From: JAFMPW01 sp041743085 | GTDB lineage: Bacteria; Bacteroidota; Bacteroidia; Flavobacteriales; Flavobacteriaceae | DNA: 64,000 nt | Assembly: GCA_041743085.1 (NCBI GenBank) | Contig: JBGTNL010000081.1 | Span: 1-64,000 of the forward strand | Direction: 5' to 3' | Part shown: positions 29,161-38,394 of the stretch, one piece after another | Position numbering within the stretch: the first letter of the stretch is position 1 | How the letters are laid out: the number at the start of each line of letters is the position of its first letter | The notes under the pieces: model-generated | What the model saw: the letters and a program-made list of their open reading frames with translations, nothing else | Database searches by the model: none | What the model was told of the DNA's origin: nothing | Translations under genes and position numbers: made by a program

Positions 29161-29274
29161 GCCGTACCCGTATTGGCATCTTTGAATATTTCCAGGACGG
29201 TGGATTTTTACAGGGAAAAACCAGGCTTCACCGCGGTGGGTTGGCAGGATCAGGATTATGCCCTAACTTGTTAA
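29161..29274 (+). pseudogene. Fragment of a VOC/glyoxalase-family gene
   Basis: The frame reads AVPVLASLNISRTVDFYREK then GFTAVGWQDQDYALTC and stops at 29272-29274. This is the first beta-alpha-beta unit of a vicinal-oxygen-chelate protein, without start codon and without its remaining three-quarters. It begins about 40 bases after the MITE-like element, so loss may be linked to insertion or deletion there. Confidence 0.6.
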
Positions 29275-29380
29275 GCATAGCTGGCTACGTGTGCAAAAAA
29301 GAACGAAGAAATACGGAAAAAGGGCGAAAAAACCATTTTTAGGCTTAGTGTTAACAGACCCAAGTAAATAAAGCCATGAT

Positions 29381-29806
29381 ATGCTGTTAAATGTATCCTA
29401 CAACGATAAAGAAACTACCAAAAAAGTAAATGCCGAGGTTGGACAACCGTTCCTACTAAAAGAACGGTGGGCCCTGGGTGGCATAGGCTCCCCTAAACTA
29501 TTCATTACAGAGACCAGTATAGAAATAAGAAATTTATTGATCCTGGACAATAACCTGGATACCTGTAATATAGAAATGCGCCCCAAGGGAATTATGGTGC
29601 GCTTTCGATCCTTGCTGGAAACCTATGCCCTGGTGATCCCTTATTACAAATTGAGTATCTATAAAGGGGATTTTGCCGTGTATTCCATTTACCGGGACCA
29701 CTATTTTATTAAAGTGCGCTCCGACACCAAGGCCATTCAAAAATTTTTTAAAAAAATACTGGATTATAAGGTTGATAATACACCGACCTCCCTTGAAGAT
29801 CTTTAA
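29381..29806 (+). CDS. Conserved hypothetical protein (141 aa)
   Basis: A soluble protein without signal peptide, rich in beta strands (IEIRNLLILDN, GIMVRFRS, YALVIPYYKLSIYKGDFAVYSI, DHYFIKVRSDT) with a C-terminal helix AIQKFFKKILDYK. The pattern looks like a single PH-like or other small beta domain. I recall similar unassigned proteins in Flavobacteriaceae but cannot name a family. It lies alone between decayed DNA and a REP-like repeat. Confidence 0.75.
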   Translation: MLLNVSYNDKETTKKVNAEVGQPFLLKERWALGGIGSPKLFITETSIEIRNLLILDNNLDTCNIEMRPKGIMVRFRSLLETYALVIPYYKLSIYKGDFAVYSIYRDHYFIKVRSDTKAIQKFFKKILDYKVDNTPTSLEDL

Positions 29807-29887
29807 ATTAGAATCAAGAGCCAAGATTAGGACTTTGTTCCTGATCTTTAATTTGTACTTCCATTTGCAATTTGACGGTTCCTTTTG

Positions 29888-29961
29888 GCATTCTGAGCGA
29901 AGCGAAGCATCTTAACCAAAGGTCATTGCTCAGAAAAGAGTTCCCTCGTCCCTCGAGATGA
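29888..29961. repeat. REP-like inverted repeat
   Basis: GGCATTCTGAGCGAAGCGAA faces TTCCCTCGTCCCTCGAGATG about 50 bases later, imperfect inverted arms of roughly 20-25 bases. The motif family CATTCTGAGCGAAGCGAAG / CTCGTCCCTCG-ATGAC is widespread as intergenic palindromes in many bacterial genomes. It could end transcripts or be a passive mobile palindrome. Confidence 0.6.
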
Positions 29962-30151
29962 CAAAACCGAGTTTTGTCAAAAGAAACCTGAGGTTGAACC
30001 TGACCCCTGATACTTCGATTTTGAGATTTGGGTTTTCGACGCCCCAAAACATTAAAGTATTCCTAAAATATACCGGACGAATTTAGTTGGGTGACTTTTT
30101 TAGCTATTATTGCGTGCTTTAGAGTATAGCTATACCATAAACAGCTTTTTC

Positions 30152-31642
30152 ATGAAATTCCGATACCCCCTAATTTCAATGCTACTTTCTACAGTTGGTA
30201 TCTGTCAGTTGTATCCACAAACACTCACTTCCAAAGTAGTTGACGAAAAAACCAATGAGAGTGTTCCTTATGCCACCGTACAGTTTTCCGAAAACAACGG
30301 GATTATCACCAATGAGGAAGGCCGTTTTAGTCTGGATACGGAAAAAAGGACGGAAAAGGATTCCATATACATCTCTAGTCTGGGATATGAAAGGATGGGA
30401 TTTTTTGTCGGGGCAGGATTGGATAGTATCCTCTATTTGAAACCGAAACCCATAGAATTAAGCGGAGTGTATCTTTTTGACAATGAACTTAGTGTAGAAG
30501 AGATCATTGATAAAATAAAAGAAAGACTGCCTTACAATTACAACAAAGATCCTATTAAGCAGCGCCTGTTTCTGAGACATTCCGAATACAACAAACTCGG
30601 AAAGCTAAATGTCGCATTCAAAGAATCCACCATTGAAGAATTGAATAAAAAATTTATAGATAGCGTCATCTCTATCCTACCCAGAAGGGCTAATTATTTC
30701 ACGGAAAGCCTGGTAGATTTTTACAGGACCCCAGAAGAAAATCGCCTGCATATTGAGAAAGCTGCAGAACTTTATGACAAAAACAATGAAGGTTCTATGG
30801 AGGCGCTTTCCAAAAAATTAGAGAAAATTTTTAAGGAGAACGTAAAACCCAATTCCTATTTAAAAATCAAATCGGGGTTTTTTGGCCGGAAGGTTCAGGT
30901 AGATTCGATTCTAGATACTTCCGAAGAAGCTTTAGTGCTTGAAGACGAACTTAAAGAACCTGAGAAAAATTATTTTCTGGGATACAAAAAAAAGCAGCTG
31001 TCCCACTTGTATTCCGAACTTTTCTATAAGGAAGATTATAAATTAAATTTTATTGAAAAATCGGGCCGGTATGAATTTACTTTAAAGGGGTTTACCGAAA
31101 TAGACGGGGACGGGGTTTACGTCATTGATTTTGAACCCAAAAGAAGGGAGGATTTTAAGGGAACGATCTTTGTAAATCTTGAAGACTTCGCAGTAATGCG
31201 GATTGATTACACAAATGTGAACCCGTTGAGAAGGATCAGGCTGTTAGGATTCAGTTACGAGGAGACGGTATATAGAGGTTCCACGATCTTTGCCAAAGGC
31301 GCAAACAACAGATACGACCTTAAATTTATTGAAAAAGTGGAAGGAAGGGTGATGGGGGTAGACAGGCCCCTGAAGGTTATAGAGAAGAATAAATTTGTCA
31401 AAGGAAGACGAAAGCAGAACGAATTGTCGTTGGGGATCGATGTAATTAATCACAACACCCAAAAATATGAATTGGTCGTTTTTGGGTCTGAAAGCATATC
31501 CTCATCAGAATTTTCGGGGGTAGTGGAAAACGATACTGTCAAAGCTACCTATCTTTCGAGGTATAGTCCCGAATTCTGGAAAGGCTATAACATTATGGAG
31601 CCCAATGCGGCCATCCGCGAGTTTGCCGCTTCCGAAGAATAG
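30152..31642 (+). CDS. Secreted CarboxypepD-reg-like domain protein (496 aa)
   Basis: ATG 30152 precedes a good signal peptide (KFRYPLISMLLSTVGICQL); the longer frame needs TTG. A carboxypeptidase-regulatory-like beta sandwich follows (about 25-105: SKVVDEKTNESVPYATVQF, TNEEGRFSLDT, SLGYERMGF). The remaining 380 residues are a conserved but unassigned alpha/beta region with FVNLEDFAVMRIDY, a strand pattern seen in outer-membrane-associated proteins of Bacteroidetes. It is probably periplasmic or attached to the outer membrane. Function is unknown. Confidence 0.8.
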   Translation: MKFRYPLISMLLSTVGICQLYPQTLTSKVVDEKTNESVPYATVQFSENNGIITNEEGRFSLDTEKRTEKDSIYISSLGYERMGFFVGAGLDSILYLKPKPIELSGVYLFDNELSVEEIIDKIKERLPYNYNKDPIKQRLFLRHSEYNKLGKLNVAFKESTIEELNKKFIDSVISILPRRANYFTESLVDFYRTPEENRLHIEKAAELYDKNNEGSMEALSKKLEKIFKENVKPNSYLKIKSGFFGRKVQVDSILDTSEEALVLEDELKEPEKNYFLGYKKKQLSHLYSELFYKEDYKLNFIEKSGRYEFTLKGFTEIDGDGVYVIDFEPKRREDFKGTIFVNLEDFAVMRIDYTNVNPLRRIRLLGFSYEETVYRGSTIFAKGANNRYDLKFIEKVEGRVMGVDRPLKVIEKNKFVKGRRKQNELSLGIDVINHNTQKYELVVFGSESISSSEFSGVVENDTVKATYLSRYSPEFWKGYNIMEPNAAIREFAASEE

Positions 31643-31769
31643 CAATACGGGCAATGTTGGTTTCTGTTAATTGCAGTATATTTAAGGGCAATCCCGAAAA
31701 GAAGAAAACATTAGGCATTTCCTGAAAAATAATCTGCTTCTGGGTCTTTCCATTGGCATCATTTTCATT

Positions 31770-33197
31770 TTGTCCCTTACCGTATTCGCATTCACCAAAG
31801 AGAGCTATCTGGGCATTGAGACCGCTTCGCTTTGGGTGAGAAACTATTTTGGGTATTTCTATCTCTATCTTGGATTGAGTTGTGTTTTGCTTTTGCTTAT
31901 TGTCGCTTTTTTGCCGCTGGGAAAAATTCGGTTAGGAAAAAAACATCAAAAACCCGAACATTCTCTTTGGGCGTGGACCGCTATGCTATATAGTGCAGGA
32001 ATGGGGGCCGGGATCCTTCTACGGGCCGTACAGGAACCGGTCTTTATGCAACAATACCCTCCCTACCCTTCCGGTTTAACGCCAGAGATACTTGCCCTTG
32101 AATTTACTTTTTACCAATGGGGCTTTACCGCCTGGGCCTTTTATGGACTTTTTGCCATGGTGGTAGGCTATGCCCTGTTTGTTCGCAAAAAGAAAGTCAG
32201 GGTGAGTGCAACTATAGAAGATGCACTGCCCAACGGGCCTATGAGAAAAGGGATCGATATTATGACTATCATTACCACGGTTTTCGGACTGATAGCGGCA
32301 ATTGGCCTGGGTACCACGCAGATCAATGGCGGTTTAACCCATATATTTGGTCCCCGGTTTGGCCTCAGGACCACCTTGCTCCTTGCGACAGTTGTTTCTG
32401 CCATCGCCTTTTATTCGGCCTGGCAGGGCGTAAACAAGGGGATCAAGATCATTTCCAAATTTAATATTCTCGTCACCCTGGCGATGTTGTTTTTTGTTTT
32501 TTTTACCAGTGATATGGGGGCAATTCTTGTGGCGTTTGGAGAAGCTACTTTTCAATATGTTATTGATCTCATTCCTATGAGCCTGGCCTATGGTCCCTAC
32601 AATCCCGGGACTGCATTCCTTACCGACTGGACTTTCTACTATTGGGCCTTCTGGCTGGCCTGGGCCCCGTTTACAGGGATCTTTATCGCAAGAATTTCCA
32701 GGGGGAGGACATTAAGGCAATTATTGTTGGGGGTATTGATCATCCCATCCCTGGGGACGTTTTTCTGGTTCTCGGTTTTTGGGACCTCAGCCTTTCAACT
32801 GATAGAAAGTTGGGGTACCTATAACGATGAATTCGGTAATGTCTTTTCTTCAATATTTGTGTTCTTTGAGAACTATCCTTTATCGGGATTGCTCAATTTT
32901 ACCACTATATTTCTATTGATCGGTTTTTTGGTAACTTCGGTAGATTCCGCGGTTTTTGTATTGAGTATGTTTACGGATAAGGGCCGGAAGAATCCCAGCA
33001 AAAAGCATCGTTTGCTGTGGTCCGTTTTCATTCTTATAGCCACAATGGCCTTGTTAATTCTCGGGAGTGCAAAGCCAGATATAGATGTACTTGTTGCCGT
33101 GCAAAAGCTCCTGATCATCACTTCACTGCCCTTTGCACTTTTTATGGTGGTGATGACAGTTGTTTTCCTTTTGGAGTTAAGGAAAAGGAAACCCTGA
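31770..33197 (+). CDS. BCCT-family transporter (betaine/carnitine/choline type)
   Basis: Twelve hydrophobic segments are visible. Family motifs: SAGMGAGILLRAVQEP (the glycine-rich ion/substrate helix, near 72) and WTFYYWAFWLAWAPF followed by FIARISRGRT (near 290-315). These predict uptake of a quaternary-ammonium solute such as glycine betaine, driven by Na+ or H+. The start is a problem. The frame is open from 31686, but there is no ATG; TTG 31770 cuts into membrane helix 1, and CTG 31722 or ATT 31710 would keep it whole. The ATG at 31653 is in another frame that stops at 31722. The gene may be frameshifted at its start or use a rare start codon. Confidence 0.85.
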   Translation: MSLTVFAFTKESYLGIETASLWVRNYFGYFYLYLGLSCVLLLLIVAFLPLGKIRLGKKHQKPEHSLWAWTAMLYSAGMGAGILLRAVQEPVFMQQYPPYPSGLTPEILALEFTFYQWGFTAWAFYGLFAMVVGYALFVRKKKVRVSATIEDALPNGPMRKGIDIMTIITTVFGLIAAIGLGTTQINGGLTHIFGPRFGLRTTLLLATVVSAIAFYSAWQGVNKGIKIISKFNILVTLAMLFFVFFTSDMGAILVAFGEATFQYVIDLIPMSLAYGPYNPGTAFLTDWTFYYWAFWLAWAPFTGIFIARISRGRTLRQLLLGVLIIPSLGTFFWFSVFGTSAFQLIESWGTYNDEFGNVFSSIFVFFENYPLSGLLNFTTIFLLIGFLVTSVDSAVFVLSMFTDKGRKNPSKKHRLLWSVFILIATMALLILGSAKPDIDVLVAVQKLLIITSLPFALFMVVMTVVFLLELRKRKP

Positions 33198-33385
33198 ATA
33201 CAACATTTATTTCCTGGTACACTTATAGCAATAGAAATTGCCGGTATCGCTTCAAATTACAGCCAGACCTTTCAGTTCATGGCCTGTAGTGAAGTTACCT
33301 TCCCTCCGGAAAGCTGTCGGGATCAAGGGAAAGAGCTAAACTTCAACCAAGGTTGGGCATTTATCCCAAAAAAATTACCGTAAAT

Positions 33386-34057
33386 TCAGGAAACAGCCCC
33401 GTTCAAAAACTGGTCGAACGGATATAACGCCCTGAACGTTTTAGCCGCATGTTTTAAAAAATCCGGGGAGGTTACAACGCTGTCCTTACATCTGTGTGTT
33501 GCCAGGAAACTTTTGTGTTTCAAGAGTTCAATTTCCGGGTGGTCCTTCGGAAAATCACGGGGTGCAGTTTTAAGTTGTTCTCCCTCCATTTCACCAAAAT
33601 ACTCCATAAAGCCCTTACTGTTAAGTATTTTTCGCAAGTCATCAGCGTTGTTTGCAATTTCAATTCTGATGGCTTTCAGCCAATCACCCTGTGGCAGGTA
33701 GGCGCCACCTGCAAGCATGGATTCCCCGGGACCAATATGGATATAGTACCCGGCTCTGGAATGGATCTCAGATTTCTTTGCCGCCGATGTTACATGGGCC
33801 CCAAAATGCGTTTTGTAAGGCGATTTGTCGGCCGAAAATCTGACATCACGGTAAATCCTGAAAATACAATCCTTCGCGCTGTGATGACCAATACTGCTGT
33901 CGAACTTCGCGATTTCCGCAAGAAGGTTATCCACGAATTCCTCAAATTCTGTTTTTGCGGTTTCGTACCTGGCCTTATTCGAGCTGAACCAATCGCGGTT
34001 ATTGTTTGTTTTTAGATCCTTAAGAAATTTCAAGGTAGCGTTACTGATATTTTTCAT
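33386..34057 (-). CDS. DUF2461-family protein (223 aa)
   Basis: Typical DUF2461 blocks are present: FLKDLKTNNNRDWFSSNK (11-28), FRIYRDVRFSADKSPYKTHF (near 66-85) and YYIHIGPGESMLAGGAYLP (near 103-121). Length is normal for the family. Biochemical role is unknown. It lies 32 bases downstream of two small genes on the same strand, with which it could form an operon. Confidence 0.92.
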   Translation of the reverse strand: MKNISNATLKFLKDLKTNNNRDWFSSNKARYETAKTEFEEFVDNLLAEIAKFDSSIGHHSAKDCIFRIYRDVRFSADKSPYKTHFGAHVTSAAKKSEIHSRAGYYIHIGPGESMLAGGAYLPQGDWLKAIRIEIANNADDLRKILNSKGFMEYFGEMEGEQLKTAPRDFPKDHPEIELLKHKSFLATHRCKDSVVTSPDFLKHAAKTFRALYPFDQFLNGAVS

Positions 34058-34089
34058 TCCTTCTGATTTAGCAATTCCAATTTACTCAA

Positions 34090-34416
34090 TTATTTGTATA
34101 AAGTCATGGTATAGTCGAGTGCCTTTTCCGTCAATATTCCCCAATAATTGCTTTCACTCGCCTCAATAATAAACCACCCCTTGAGCGGGGGTTTCGTTTT
34201 AAACGGACTTAAAGGTTTGGTGTTTTCAAGCCCAAATTTCTCCGGATAAAATTTTGGCCCCAACCTAAAGCCCATCTCCTTTTTGATATAGAACGCGAAA
34301 ACCTTATCCCTGTACTTCAAGGCCGGCGCACTCATCATCTTGCCGAGGACAATATCCCGGTTTGATGACGAGTATTTGCTGACCAGTGACATAAATTGCG
34401 CTTCCGGACCAATCAT
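34090..34416 (-). CDS. Small conserved hypothetical protein (108 aa)
   Basis: ATG 34416 leaves a 16 base gap after the VOC gene; the longer frame needs TTG and would overlap it. The middle reads MMSAPALKYRDKVFAF, MGFRLGP and SPFKTKPPLKGWFIIEASE, ending in a helix. This faintly recalls the TfoX N-terminal fold, but I would not name it so. It is likely co-transcribed with the VOC protein and the DUF2461 gene. Confidence 0.7.
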   Translation of the reverse strand: MIGPEAQFMSLVSKYSSSNRDIVLGKMMSAPALKYRDKVFAFYIKKEMGFRLGPKFYPEKFGLENTKPLSPFKTKPPLKGWFIIEASESNYWGILTEKALDYTMTLYK

Positions 34417-34432
34417 GGATGCCGCAGTGAAT

Positions 34433-34798
34433 TTAGCCAAGTGAATGAAAAGCCACCTTATTACCTTCAGTATCTTTAAATACTGCTATAAAGCCGTGTT
34501 CCCCAATAGCCGTTTTAGGAACCAGGACTTCTCCCCCAGCATCTTTAACTCTTGATAGCGGATCGTCCAGATCTTCACCCCCATTGAGGTAAACAAGGGA
34601 TCCCACCATACTGGGAGTATACCCCTCGCCGTGGATCACACAACCCCCTACGCCATTATCAGAAGTAGGGAAAAAGGCCATTTTTGCCCCTGGCATATCC
34701 ATGGGTTGTAACTCGGTCTTTAGGACGTCTCCATAAAATTTTACCGCTCTTTGAAAGTTGTTTGAAGGAAGTTCAAACCAGTTGATTGCATTTGCCAT
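34433..34798 (-). CDS. VOC (glyoxalase/bleomycin-resistance fold) protein (121 aa)
   Basis: Shows the paired beta-alpha-beta-beta-beta units of the vicinal-oxygen-chelate fold: NWFELPSNNFQRAVKFYGDVL, then KMAFFP, GSLVYLNGGEDLDD, a GGEVLVPKTAIGEHGF stretch and FKDTEGNKVAFHS. Single-domain members of this kind are metal-dependent lyases, dioxygenases or binding proteins, and this one cannot be specified. It is first in a three-gene minus-strand group. Its upstream region is shared with the divergent 487-residue gene. Confidence 0.9.
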   Translation of the reverse strand: MANAINWFELPSNNFQRAVKFYGDVLKTELQPMDMPGAKMAFFPTSDNGVGGCVIHGEGYTPSMVGSLVYLNGGEDLDDPLSRVKDAGGEVLVPKTAIGEHGFIAVFKDTEGNKVAFHSLG

Positions 34799-34960
34799 AA
34801 TTGTTGAATTTTAGGTTATATTTTTTTCTTATCATAAATGTAACCTGAAGTTTCAATATTTAAAATTCGATCTTTATCAAAACGTATCTTTCTATTTAAT
34901 CATTTTATTGTTTTATATACTGATAATTAGTAATTTAAAATTTTGTTATATATATTTCTA

Positions 34961-36424
34961 ATGGCTAAAAAAAATGAATTATTTAAATTGATTCAATCGC
35001 TTTCCAAAAGCGAAAAAAGGTATTTCAGATTGTTTTGTACACGGGAGGCAAGTGGAAACAACTATCTTAGACTCTTTGATGTCATTGAAAAACAGACCTT
35101 ATACAATGAGAAAGTCATTAAGGAAAAATTTAAAGGGGAAAAGTTCCCCAGGCAGCTACATACCACCAAAAATTACCTCGGTAAACTCATTTTAAAAAGC
35201 CTGCGAAATTTCCATGCCGGGGTTTCCAAAGATGCCGAACTCAAGGATATTTTACGAAATATAGAAATCCTTTATAACAAGGAACTTTTTGGGCTGTGCG
35301 AATCACAATTAAAACGTGCAGAGGCTATGGCCTCTAAATTTGAATTACTGCCCGGCCTCCTGCAGGTGGAGAACTGGAAACGCAGATTGGTGCAAACAAG
35401 GCATCCTGATAACTATAGTGACTTAACCACGGTTTTAGAGGGTCAGGAGAAGACGCTGAAAAAAATAGTTAACAACCATCGTTATTGGCGGCTCGCAATA
35501 GAATTCTCCGCCAATATGTTTCAGGGTCAAAATATCAGCATAAAAAACAAATCACTGTTAAATCATCCTGAAATGGCCCTGTCCCAGGAAGCAAAAGTAC
35601 TTTTCTACAATACAAGTTATCTTCGTCACCTTCAAAAAAATGATAGCTATAAAGCCGAAAATGAATTGCGGACACTCCTTACACTACTGGAAAGCGCACC
35701 CTACCGGCTTAAGGAAGAACCCGGGCTGTATGTGTCTAGTATAAATAATCTGGTCAGCTTTTTTGTTTTTAATAAAAAGTATAAGGATGCCATATCCCTT
35801 ATTCAAAAGGCGAAAAGAATTTACGAAGGCTTCAAAGTAGCCTCCGAGAACCGTACCCTGCTTAAACAAATCATGAGAACATACAATATAGAACTGGAAA
35901 TATACCGGAATACCAAAGATTTTGAAAAGCAACGGGACTTTATCAGCAGCACGGAAAACTTTGTAAAGACGAACAGGTACAAAATCCCCAACGACTATCT
36001 GGCGTCCTTTCAATTTCAGTTGGCCAGCATTTACTTTATGAGAAACGATCTGAGTAAATCCCTGCATTGGATCAATCAATTATTAAACTCCGGATATAAA
36101 AATGTACGTCCGGACCTGAGAAGGCAAATGCATATCCTCAATCTCATGGTGCATTTGGAACAAAAAAACCTGATGGTCCTGGGGTACTACGTTAACAGTA
36201 CAAGGCGGTATATGAATAAAATAAAAGGATTGCTCCCTTATGAAAAAATACTTTTGCGGTTTTTTATTCGTATCCCCAGGCTTCAATCATCGGAATACAA
36301 TAATGCCTTTTTAGCGTTACGAAAGCAGTTGTTTCCTGAAAATACAGATCCCCTGGTCCCCCAGGACGCTATTGGCTATATAGACTATAGGGCCTGGATA
36401 GACAGGCAAATGAAGAAGGCTTAA
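34961..36424 (+). CDS. Helical-repeat conserved hypothetical protein (487 aa)
   Basis: ATG 34961 is chosen; the longer frame uses TTG. The protein is almost entirely helical, Lys/Leu/Tyr-rich, and starts with a short helix-turn-helix-like region (KLIQSLSKSEKRYFRLFC). TPR-like helical pairs follow (e.g. LEIYRNTKDFEKQRDF, ASIYFMRNDLSKSLHWINQLL). No signal peptide. It resembles the unassigned helical proteins common in Bacteroidetes, possibly scaffolds. Its stop TAA (36422-36424) interlocks with that of the opposing ctlX gene. Confidence 0.75.
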   Translation: MAKKNELFKLIQSLSKSEKRYFRLFCTREASGNNYLRLFDVIEKQTLYNEKVIKEKFKGEKFPRQLHTTKNYLGKLILKSLRNFHAGVSKDAELKDILRNIEILYNKELFGLCESQLKRAEAMASKFELLPGLLQVENWKRRLVQTRHPDNYSDLTTVLEGQEKTLKKIVNNHRYWRLAIEFSANMFQGQNISIKNKSLLNHPEMALSQEAKVLFYNTSYLRHLQKNDSYKAENELRTLLTLLESAPYRLKEEPGLYVSSINNLVSFFVFNKKYKDAISLIQKAKRIYEGFKVASENRTLLKQIMRTYNIELEIYRNTKDFEKQRDFISSTENFVKTNRYKIPNDYLASFQFQLASIYFMRNDLSKSLHWINQLLNSGYKNVRPDLRRQMHILNLMVHLEQKNLMVLGYYVNSTRRYMNKIKGLLPYEKILLRFFIRIPRLQSSEYNNAFLALRKQLFPENTDPLVPQDAIGYIDYRAWIDRQMKKA

Positions 36425-37365
36425 ATTCTAGGCAAAAACACTTCCGCCATCATACAACGGGCACTACCGCCTCCACAGGTTTCAATGGTCCCCAGGGAAC
36501 TATGAACAATCTCACTGGTCTTTTCAATAGTAGCTATTTGTGACCCGGACAGGCAATTAAATGCTGCGGTACTCATGACCATAAGCCGTTCGTTGCCCCC
36601 CCCAAAAACCTGGAGCATGTTGCCCGCAAAATGGTGCATCTGTTCCTCAGTTATGGCAACGATCTCCTTGCCGCTCTGCCGGAGGTGGTCCACCACATTT
36701 TTTCGTTCCTTATGGTCGTCAATGGAATCCAAACATATTACTGCAAGCTCTTCCCCCAGGCACATCATAACGTTGGTATGGTAGATGGGCATACGCTTTC
36801 CGTCCACATTTTGATTGGCGGTAAAAAGCACGGGCATACAATCAAAATCTTCACAAAACTCAATGAACAATTCTTCATCTGCCCTTTCAGAAAGGGCACA
36901 GTACGCCTTTTGGCTTACCCTGTCCATTAGCACACTCCCTGTACCTTCCAAAAAGAAACCTTCGGTCTCGGCAGAAGAATAGTCCATCACATTTTCAATC
37001 AAAAACCCTTCCTGTTCAAGGATATCCAGAATATCACTCCGTCTTTCATTGCGTCTGTTCTTTGCAAACATCGGGTACAATCCTACGGTCCCATCTGCAT
37101 GAAAGGATATCCAGTTATTGGGGAAAATTGAATCGGGAGTGTCTGGTTGCCTGGTATCCTCCACGACAATCACATGTACTCCCTTATCTCTTAAGACGGT
37201 TACAAAGGCATCAAACTCTTCCTGTGCCCTTGCATTGATAGTTGGGTTCTCAAGATCTATATCTTCCTGAAAGTAGTTATTTACAGCCGTCTGCTCGTTC
37301 ATACGAAAGCTGACCGGCCGTATCATCAGGATGGTATTTGTGATCTGTTGCTGTAAATTTGACAT
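36421..37365 (-). CDS. ctlX: CtlX-type citrulline/arginine amidino-hydrolase family protein (314 aa)
   Basis: The 314 residues show guanidino-modifying-enzyme features: FPNNWISFHADG (near 82), a Glu-Gly-containing FFLEGTGSVLMDR (near 136), YHTNVMMCLGEELAVICL (near 195) and the C-terminal active-site Cys in GGGSARCMMAEV (near 303). Length and motifs match the group annotated as citrulline utilisation hydrolase CtlX in Flavobacteria. Exact substrate (citrulline, arginine or a methylated form) is inferred. It follows another amidino-hydrolase and gltA, all on the minus strand, with a 96 base gap. Confidence 0.8.
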   Translation of the reverse strand: MSNLQQQITNTILMIRPVSFRMNEQTAVNNYFQEDIDLENPTINARAQEEFDAFVTVLRDKGVHVIVVEDTRQPDTPDSIFPNNWISFHADGTVGLYPMFAKNRRNERRSDILDILEQEGFLIENVMDYSSAETEGFFLEGTGSVLMDRVSQKAYCALSERADEELFIEFCEDFDCMPVLFTANQNVDGKRMPIYHTNVMMCLGEELAVICLDSIDDHKERKNVVDHLRQSGKEIVAITEEQMHHFAGNMLQVFGGGNERLMVMSTAAFNCLSGSQIATIEKTSEIVHSSLGTIETCGGGSARCMMAEVFLPRI

Positions 37366-37461
37366 TCAGGATGGCATTTTTCACGCAGATTGCGCAAAGT
37401 TTTAGACAAAGCTAAACAAAGATTCTTTATAAATGTGGATGTGCGCGGCGATGCCACATGC

Positions 37462-38376
37462 CTATTCCCTGACCAGCGGCAACGTACTGCAACGCAGTAA
37501 ACCTTCCTGCTTGCCAATTTCGGAATATGGAATTTCCTCAACCGTAAATCCATGATCGCGCAACCAATTGTTGAGCCTGGTAAAACTACGCTCGGACACC
37601 AAAACTTCGGGTGATATGGAGAACACATTGCTAAACATCTGATACATTTCGTCTTTTGTGATCTCAAAGATGTTCTCTTTACCAAAATAATCCACAAGCC
37701 AGTGGTATTCCTCTTCAATCAAAAACCCATTTTTGTGAAGAATGGCTTTATTTCTTCCGACAGGTTGAAAACAGCAATCCAGATGCAGGGCATTTTCCAT
37801 GGCTTCCGTATTGGACTTACGGAGTTCAAACGGTTTTATTTTCTTATGGGGAAATTGCCCGGCGATGTATTCAACTGCCTTTTTATTTGTTCTTGCCGTA
37901 ATATATTCCGGGTAGTCTTCACCGGTGTATGTCCCGATAAAAATATGGTCGTTCCAGGGCATTATATCCCCTCCCTCAATATGTACATCTTCCGGGGGGC
38001 AAAGAATATTCTCCGGGTCTATGGCATCCAAAACATGTAAAATTGCCTGGAATTCCTTTTCCCTGTCGGGCAGTATATTGGCCTTAATCAATTTATCCTC
38101 GATAACAAAGGCGATGTCCCTGGAGAAAATCTGATTGCAATCCATGATCACCTCGGGCCGGAAGACCTGAACGTCATATTTCCTTAAGACCGCCTCAAAA
38201 GCATCCATTTCCGCTATCATTGCTTTTTCGGCGGGATAGGTCCCGGCCAAAATATGTTCCAGTGATTTGGGGTCATAGGCCTCTTCCGGTTTGGGTACCG
38301 GCCCACTACTCTTGGCGGTACCTAAAAGCACGGCTTTAAGTTCAGAAGTCTCGTCATTAACATTGAGATGCAGCAT
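37462..38376 (-). CDS. Amidinotransferase / dimethylarginine-hydrolase family protein (304 aa)
   Basis: Guanidino-group hydrolase fold: IFSRDIAFVIED (near 82), IEGGDIMPWNDHIFIG with the conserved Glu-Gly-Gly-Asp (near 130), LHLDCCFQPVGRNKAILH with the catalytic His (near 197) and the C-terminal Cys in GLLRCSTLPLVR (near 297). This set fits dimethylargininase, arginine deiminase or glycine amidinotransferase relatives. The product would be citrulline or ornithine. It starts 18 bases after gltA ends and precedes ctlX, so an arginine/citrulline function beside the TCA cycle is plausible. Confidence 0.85.
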   Translation of the reverse strand: MLHLNVNDETSELKAVLLGTAKSSGPVPKPEEAYDPKSLEHILAGTYPAEKAMIAEMDAFEAVLRKYDVQVFRPEVIMDCNQIFSRDIAFVIEDKLIKANILPDREKEFQAILHVLDAIDPENILCPPEDVHIEGGDIMPWNDHIFIGTYTGEDYPEYITARTNKKAVEYIAGQFPHKKIKPFELRKSNTEAMENALHLDCCFQPVGRNKAILHKNGFLIEEEYHWLVDYFGKENIFEITKDEMYQMFSNVFSISPEVLVSERSFTRLNNWLRDHGFTVEEIPYSEIGKQEGLLRCSTLPLVRE

Positions 38377-38394
38377 CCTGATCGTAGTGTAATG

